This document shows, piece after piece, positions 58,201 to 64,000 of a DNA stretch of 64,000 bases. The DNA comes from Neocallimastix lanati (nom. inval.) (lineage: Eukaryota > Neocallimastigomycota > Neocallimastigomycetes > Neocallimastigales > Neocallimastigaceae): contig JACVTC010000019.1 of NCBI GenBank assembly GCA_016946835.1, positions 747,501 through 811,500 on the forward strand, in the 5' to 3' direction. The notes beneath the pieces were generated by a model, which was not told the DNA's origin, searched no databases, and saw nothing but the letters and a program-made list of their open reading frames with translations. How positions within the stretch are numbered: position 1 is the first letter of the stretch; each line of letters starts with the position of its first letter. The translations under genes and the position numbers were made by a program.

Positions 58201-60515
58201 CAAAAAATGAAGAAAATTCAATAAATAAAGACAAAAATTTAAATGAAACCTTATCAAATAATAATTTTAATCATGAGAAAAATTTTTCTGGAAATTCAAA
58301 TAATAATAAAGTTAGAATTTCTAAAACTCAAAATAATAATGAAATTTTTGATGAAAAAAAATTTTTTGATATTAATGACGAAACCTTAATTAATATGAAA
58401 TTTAATAATCAAGAAAAAGTCGATGAACAAACCAATATGTCTTCTAATAAATCTAATATAATTATAGATAATTTTAATAAAAATTTTTCTGAAACAAATA
58501 TTAAAAATAATATATCTACCAGTACTACTAACAATATATTGCAATCAAAAAATTTATCAAACTCAAATTATTATAATTTTCCTTCTTCTTCTCAAGGAAA
58601 CACTATGTTCAATAGAAATAATATTATCTCTTCTTACATTGACAAAAAGTTCCCTTTTAACGGCAGAAGAAGTGTTAAAGAATTACACATAGATAACCAA
58701 AATTCTTTTAATACTAATCCTTTCAATAGAATTAATTTACCTCATCATAGGAGTAACTTTCATTTCAAAAATAATAAAAATTTTGAAAATGGAAATATTG
58801 ATTATTTATTTTCAAATAATCAATATATAATTAAGAAAAATAATTTTTTACATGATAAAAATCATTTTAATTTTAATTTTCATAAAAGGTCACTTTCAGA
58901 CGATTTAACACCTTCCCAATCGCAAAAATTTCGTAGATCAAACTTTAATTCTAAAATTATTGCTTCCTTGGAATATTTTGTGCCACAATCATTTTTCCAA
59001 GCCACAAATTGCATAGACCATGTTCTATGGGAAAAAGCTATAGATAATGAACTTGATAATCTTTACACCAATAAAATTATGACTTTTGTTAATACTATTC
59101 CAGATAGTAAGATACCTATTCCTTCCAAATGAGTTTACGCTCTTAAAACCGATGGCCTTGGACATGTAATTAAACATAAAGCCCGCTTTGTTGCTAAAGG
59201 CTTTATTCAAAAATATGGTATTGATTACGAAATGACTTTCTCACCTACTTTAAATATTGATTGTCTTAAGCTTCTTATCGCTCTCGCTGCTAAATTTAAA
59301 TGGGATATTCTACAATTAGATATCAAAGCTGCGTATCTCAACGCGAATTTAGACAAGGACATTTACGTTAAAATTCCCCCTGGAGATCCTAACTTTGGGA
59401 GGGGATATTGGAAACTAAACAAAGCACTGTACGGTTTAAAACAATCTGGCCGACAGTGGTATAAAACTATTTCAAAATTTTTAATAGAACAAGGAATGGA
59501 GCAACTAAAATCCGAAAGTTGTGTTTTTAAGAAAGTTATTAACAGAAAATTAGTTTGTATAATAGGCTTATATGTAGATGATATGATTGTTACTGGCGAA
59601 AAGGAAGAAATTAACAAAATTTTCAATAAAATTAAAAATAAATTTAAAATCTCAAAATCTGGACCGATTGACTACTTATTAGGAATTAAAGTCGAAAATA
59701 ATAATAAAACATATTCATTATCACAAACTCAATTTATAAACAATATTCTAAAAAAATTTAATATTAACAACCAAAGAGTAAGAAGAACACCATGTGTTGG
59801 TGACAATACTAAATCTGAAAATAATCAACTATTCGACAAAACCAAATATAAAAGTGCAATTGGTATGTTAATATATTTATCAAAATGTACCAGACCCGAC
59901 ATTGCATTTTCAGTTAATAAAGCCGCTAGAAATTCAGAAAATCCAACAGTATCTGACTGGCACAAAGTTATAGCTATATTACAATATTTAAAAGACACTA
60001 AAAATTATAAAATTAAATATGATGGCACTGGTAACATTGTAGGTTACACAGATTCAGACTTCGCTGGTGATGTTACTGACAGAAAATCAACGTCAGGTAA
60101 TATTATCTTAATGGGAAATAATCCAATATCCTGGACTTCGAAAAAACAGTCAGTTGTCGCCACATCAACAGCAGAAGCTGAATACATAAGTGCATCAGTA
60201 TGTATAAAGAAATTATTAAGAATTAAAAATATCTTATATGAATTATTCAAATTTAACAAACCACTAACATTATTCACTGATAATAATGCAAGTAAAATTT
60301 CAATGGAAAATGGGGAATTAAATCCAAAATTAAAACATATTTCAATCAAATATCATTTTAATAAAGACAATATTGAGAAAAATTTAATTAAATTAAAATA
60401 TATCAGTACCGATAAAATGCTAGCTGACACATTAACAAAATGCGTTAATGGAACTAAAATGACGACCTTTGCAAATCAAATTTTCATTACAAATGAAAAC
60501 TGATTTGAGGGGGAG

Positions 60516-60854
60516 TGTTAAAGTATTAAATAATATAAATAAATAAACTTAACAATTTAAGTTTATAATTAAATAATAGAAAATATAAATCATAAATATT
60601 TATGTAAAAACTAAACTTAAAATGTAAATTAACATTATTTATGTTAATACATAATTAAATGTAAATCATTAAATTTATCATGCGCATGTAAATAATCTCT
60701 TTATTCTTGTTTATTCACGTGAAATAATAATATAGTTTATATAAAAATATTTGTTTATTCTTTAGACGAAAATTCGCGACTTTCGTCAATATAATATTTT
60801 ATAATAAATAAATAAATGTATGAATAATTAATAATTAAATAAATTCCTTTAATA
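60516..60854 (+). repeat. 3' LTR of the young Copia
   Basis: 339 bp, same length as the 5' LTR with about two base differences, bounded by the purine tract and the TTTAT target duplication. Confidence 0.92.
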
Positions 60855-61100
60855 TTTATTATTATTATTATTTGTTATCAAAAATTAATATTTTATCATT
60901 TTTAATAAGAATATTTAATATTCATTAATAATTATTTTTTTATAACATTTATATTTATATATGTATAGATTAATTATTAATATTATATATTTTTATTATA
61001 TTAGTTATTTTAGTATTAATTTTAATGGTATATGTTTAAAAAATAATAATAGTATATTATTTTATGAGTAATAATAATTGTGAAAAACTTCTTATAATAC

Positions 61101-61864
61101 TTATTTATTAGTTTCTATATTGTTCTCATACTCTCTAAACCTGTCTTCATGTTCAACAAATTCTATCATATCTTCAATGTATGAACAATTGACAAGGTAA
61201 TAATATATCTATTTTTTATTTTTTATTGTTTTAATATTAGAATTAATATATATAAATTTATGAAATTTATGAATATTATAAATTAGGTTTGAATATATTA
61301 ATTAATATTATAAATCTAAGTAATACATACCATAATTACTATTTCAATTATTTTGGTAATAATTGTATATTTAAAGCAAGAACTAATAAACTCATCTAAT
61401 TGCTTTTCTTTATATTTACTTATAATAGAATAAAGTCTGTTATTATTTTGATATTCAAAAATAATACTCTCCCTGATATTTTCACTTGTTTTAAATCCAA
61501 TTGCTGACATAATTATTGAAATTTCTTTTAAAATCACAACAATTATATATATTCCATAAAACATTATAAATTGTATCATATAAAATGATTTCAACTTTTT
61601 AACACCTTCTAATAAAAATACATGTGATACTACAATACCTAATAACATAATTTCGGAATATATTATTGAATCACTTACATTGCTAAAACCATATATAAAA
61701 GTGTATAAACCAAGTGAAATTATATAATATATCATTACAATTGAAGTGCAAATTTTGAATGATTTATCAGAAGATAAAAAACAAATACATTTACCAACTT
61801 TTGGAAAATACCTCTTCGATTTTGAAATTTCATTGTTATTATTATTATTATTGCTTATATTCAT
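61101..61864 (-). CDS. Four-helix membrane protein of unknown function (two exons), 213 aa
   Basis: The first exon (61864-61331) starts at an ATG and ends at ATG|GTATGT, a strong donor site; the intron is 61330-61209 with an AG acceptor, and the second exon (61208-61101) adds 35 codons to a stop. The unspliced frame ends 5 codons after the donor. Residues 1-30 are polar with a poly-Asn run. Four hydrophobic helices follow (ICTSIVMIYYIISLGLYTF, IIYSEIMLLGIVVSHVFLL, FYMIQFIMFYGIYIIVVIL and ITKIIEIVIMIYYYLV). The last helix is built across the splice junction, which supports the model. The tail is charged (DMIEFVEHEDRFREYENN). This is a tetraspan layout, but I see no signature of a named family. 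Confidence 0.75.
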
Positions 61865-61919
61865 TTTAATTTATAATTTAAAATTTAAATTTTATAATAT
61901 ATTTGTCATAATTATACAC

Positions 61920-61975
<56 letters not shown>

Positions 61976-63862
61976 TATTTATAATTTATAATACTAAAAT
62001 AGAGTTTTAAAGAAAAAGGAAACTACAGATAAATAAATTTGAAGACATTAAAATTTTATATAATATATCATTTATATTAATTATTTATAAGAAAGAGTAA
62101 TTATTTTTATAAAACTTTGAAAGAAAAAAATAGTAAATATATGACATTTATTATTATTGTGTTAAAATTTTCAGTAAGCAAGATATTAAAATAAAAATAG
62201 TTGAATATATTCTCTATAACAATGAGTATAAATTAATTAGTAATAAGATATTAGTAATTGTAGTATATTAAAAATATTAAATATTTTGATATTTATAATT
62301 TGCAAATTTAATAAAGTTACTAAATTATTAATGAATGTTTAAATTTTCATATATATATATTTCTTTATATATATATATATTAATATTTTTACAATTGTAT
62401 ATTATTTACAGCGGAATATTAATCTTAAATGATTCATTCACCAGTAATTTAAAATAATATTTACCATTCTTTTAAATAAAATTCATATTACTATATATAT
62501 CCTTTTTAAAATAACAACATGTATTATTCCACATTTTCTTTTTAAAAAAAAATTTTTTTAAATATATTTTTTTTTTTAAAATCATTGCAAAATCTTCATT
62601 TTATAATAGAATGTAATAACATTATATATATATATCTGTTGTAGCTTTTTGTAATACATCAAAGCAAAAAGTAATATTTAAAATATAAAAAAAGATATTT
62701 AGGTATAAAATATTACATATTTAAATAATAGTTTATTTTATTTAAATCCAAGTTAAAAAATTAATTATCTTTTTTATTTTTATAAAATATTAAATTAACA
62801 AATATTTAATAAATATTATTTATTGTAAATTAATTAAAATATCTTTTTTATTTTATTGATTTACAATTTTTATATTATGATTATTATATATTATATATCT
62901 TTTTTTTATTAAAAATATATTGCTACTTTCAATAAATAAAGTATTATTTATAAAATTTATTAATTTTTAAAGTTTTATTTATAAATGCGGTAGAAAGAAG
63001 AAATATAAAAATAAAATTATATTTAAATGAACTTTCTAATATTTTTTACCAAAATTATTCATTGCTAATCAGTTAGTAATAAGTATAATAATAAAAAAAT
63101 ATAGAATAATATATTAAAATTTCATTATTAGTAGTGATACAAAAAACCTTATTAATTAATAAATAAATAAATTCATATTTAAATAGCGGAAAAAATAAAC
63201 CTTTATTAACATTATTTAATTTGAATAAAAACGAAATTTTATACAAAGCTTTTGTCAAAACTTAAAATTTTAACAAATATTTATAAATCCATAGTTCTAA
63301 TTAAATCATTAATATTTTAAAACTTGGGTATTTACAATTTTTTTTTTTAACTTAATATAAAATAAATTTAAAATTAATCTATTGGATAAATAATTTATTT
63401 TATTATCTTTTTTTTTTTTTTTTTTAATTTATTTTTTATTATAGATTTAATTATTAAATATAAAATTCATTGTTAATATTTATAATTATTGTAATTGCAA
63501 CTATAAATTATTTCTAATTTAAAAATATGTTATATTAAATCAAAATTTAATAAAATTTTTGTATTTTAGTATATTAAAAAAAAAGGATTTTTGGGTTTTT
63601 TTAATTACAGTTGTAATTTCAATAATAAATGATAAATATTAACAATAATGAATTATATATTAAAAAATTAAATATATAAAAAAAAATAAAATTAAAAAAA
63701 AAAAAATTTTTTTTGTAGAAGTATATAAATACTTTAATTTTTTTTTTTTTTTTTAAATTTCAAACAATAAATTTTTAAATTTTAAAATATTTATTATTAT
63801 TATAAAAATATTAAAGAACATATTAATATAATTTTTAAATTTAAAACAGTCATAATAAAAAG
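61865..63862. other. AT-rich intergenic DNA, 2 kb
   Basis: Contains a run of about 35 A followed by TA repeats (61926-61979) and T and A tracts. A 61-codon minus-strand frame at 63073-63258 has no support. The promoters of the tetraspan gene (left) and the third PL1 gene (right) should lie at the two edges. Confidence 0.6.
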
Positions 63863-64000
63863 ATGAAGTATTTAAATATTTTAATTTCATTATTGCATTT
63901 AGCTACTGTACTTGCGTCCTCACCTCTTATTGGTTATGCTTCCTTAAATGGTGGTACTAAAGGTGGTGAAGGTGGAAAAGTTACTAATGTTTCTACCCAA
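63863..64000 (+). CDS. Pectate lyase, PL1 family, start of gene (cut by window end)
   Basis: 46 codons are present. Residues 1-18 are a signal peptide (MKYLNILISLLHLATVLA). The mature part begins at once with LIGYASLNGGTKGGEGG, the same opening as the catalytic domains of the PL1 genes at 5.3 and 47.9 kb. It therefore has no N-terminal dockerin and no linker; a dockerin could still follow at the C terminus beyond the window. The ATG is preceded by an AAAAAG leader like that of the other PL1 genes. Catalytic residues lie outside the window, so the family call rests on the opening segment and its neighbours. Confidence 0.8.
   Translation, partial: MKYLNILISLLHLATVLASSPLIGYASLNGGTKGGEGGKVTNVSTQ

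Larger units (their letters stand above)
54667..60854 (+). mobile_element. Ty1/Copia element, young copy with matching LTRs (6.2 kb)
   Basis: LTRs of 339 bp (54667-55005 and 60516-60854) begin TGTTAAAG and end CTTTAATA; two differences were seen between them. TTTAT flanks the element on both sides (54662-54666 and 60855-60859). A purine tract (TTGAGGGGGAG) precedes the 3' LTR. Parts in order are Gag with a CCHC knuckle (CEICEKGGHSTKEC), protease (WLYDSGAGEHI), a GAG-pre-integrase finger (WHRRLGH), integrase, a long Asn-rich spacer, reverse transcriptase (YVDDM) and RNase H (ADTLTK). The coding region spans about 55218-60503. It is broken about twice, so the copy is recent but not whole. Confidence 0.93.

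Noticed and set aside
63073-63258. 61-codon minus-strand frame
   Set aside because: Ile/Phe/Tyr-rich with a repetitive end; no signal, motif or neighbour supports it.

Overview
The window looks like nuclear DNA of an anaerobic gut fungus (Neocallimastigomycota: the Neocallimastix, Piromyces, Anaeromyces and Orpinomyces group). Three things point there. The intergenic DNA is extremely AT-rich, full of homopolymers and (AAT)n, while the genes are much less so. Proteins carry poly-asparagine tracts. Several secreted enzymes carry the six-cysteine fungal dockerin (CBM10-type) that attaches enzymes to the fungal cellulosome. The genus cannot be fixed from sequence alone.

Gene content is sparse and centred on pectin, especially rhamnogalacturonan I. 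From 5.3 to 14.1 kb lie a dockerin-pectate lyase (PL1), a dockerin-rhamnogalacturonan acetylesterase (CE12), and on the other strand a 1165-residue secreted alpha-L-rhamnosidase (GH78). A second dockerin-PL1 lies at 47.9-49.2 kb, and a third PL1 without an N-terminal dockerin begins at 63.9 kb and leaves the window. Together these could deacetylate, cut and trim pectin outside the cell. All three dockerin genes share one phase-2 intron at the same place inside the dockerin. The PL1-CE12-GH78 trio is bracketed by a pair of inverted repeats of about 290-360 bp (4.1 and 16.9 kb).

Other host genes are a 684-residue Asn-rich protein of unknown function (0.3-2.3 kb), a 501-residue unknown and a small secreted unknown (33.1-35.0 kb), a 507-residue seven-helix membrane protein (42.2-43.7 kb) and a two-exon four-helix membrane protein (61.1-61.9 kb).

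Mobile DNA fills much of the rest. From 20.5 to 32.5 kb is a nest of LTR elements: an old Ty3/Gypsy copy (A), carrying what looks like a solo LTR (C), into which a whole-looking young chromodomain Gypsy (B, 21.66-28.45 kb) has inserted, all next to a Copia scrap. A broken Copia lies on the minus strand at 50.0-53.3 kb, and a young Copia with matching 339-bp LTRs at 54.67-60.85 kb. There are two decayed MULE transposase genes (18.5-19.9 and 37.7-39.1 kb), a MULE-type MITE with a 9-bp target duplication (19.9-20.2 kb), a 1.7-kb long-inverted-repeat element (45.7-47.4 kb) and two SINE-like GC-richer islands (3.5-4.0 and 16.5-16.8 kb).

The most unusual points are the dockerin intron module, the inverted repeats around the pectinase trio, and a tRNA-like A-box/B-box module in the LTRs of both Gypsy lineages.
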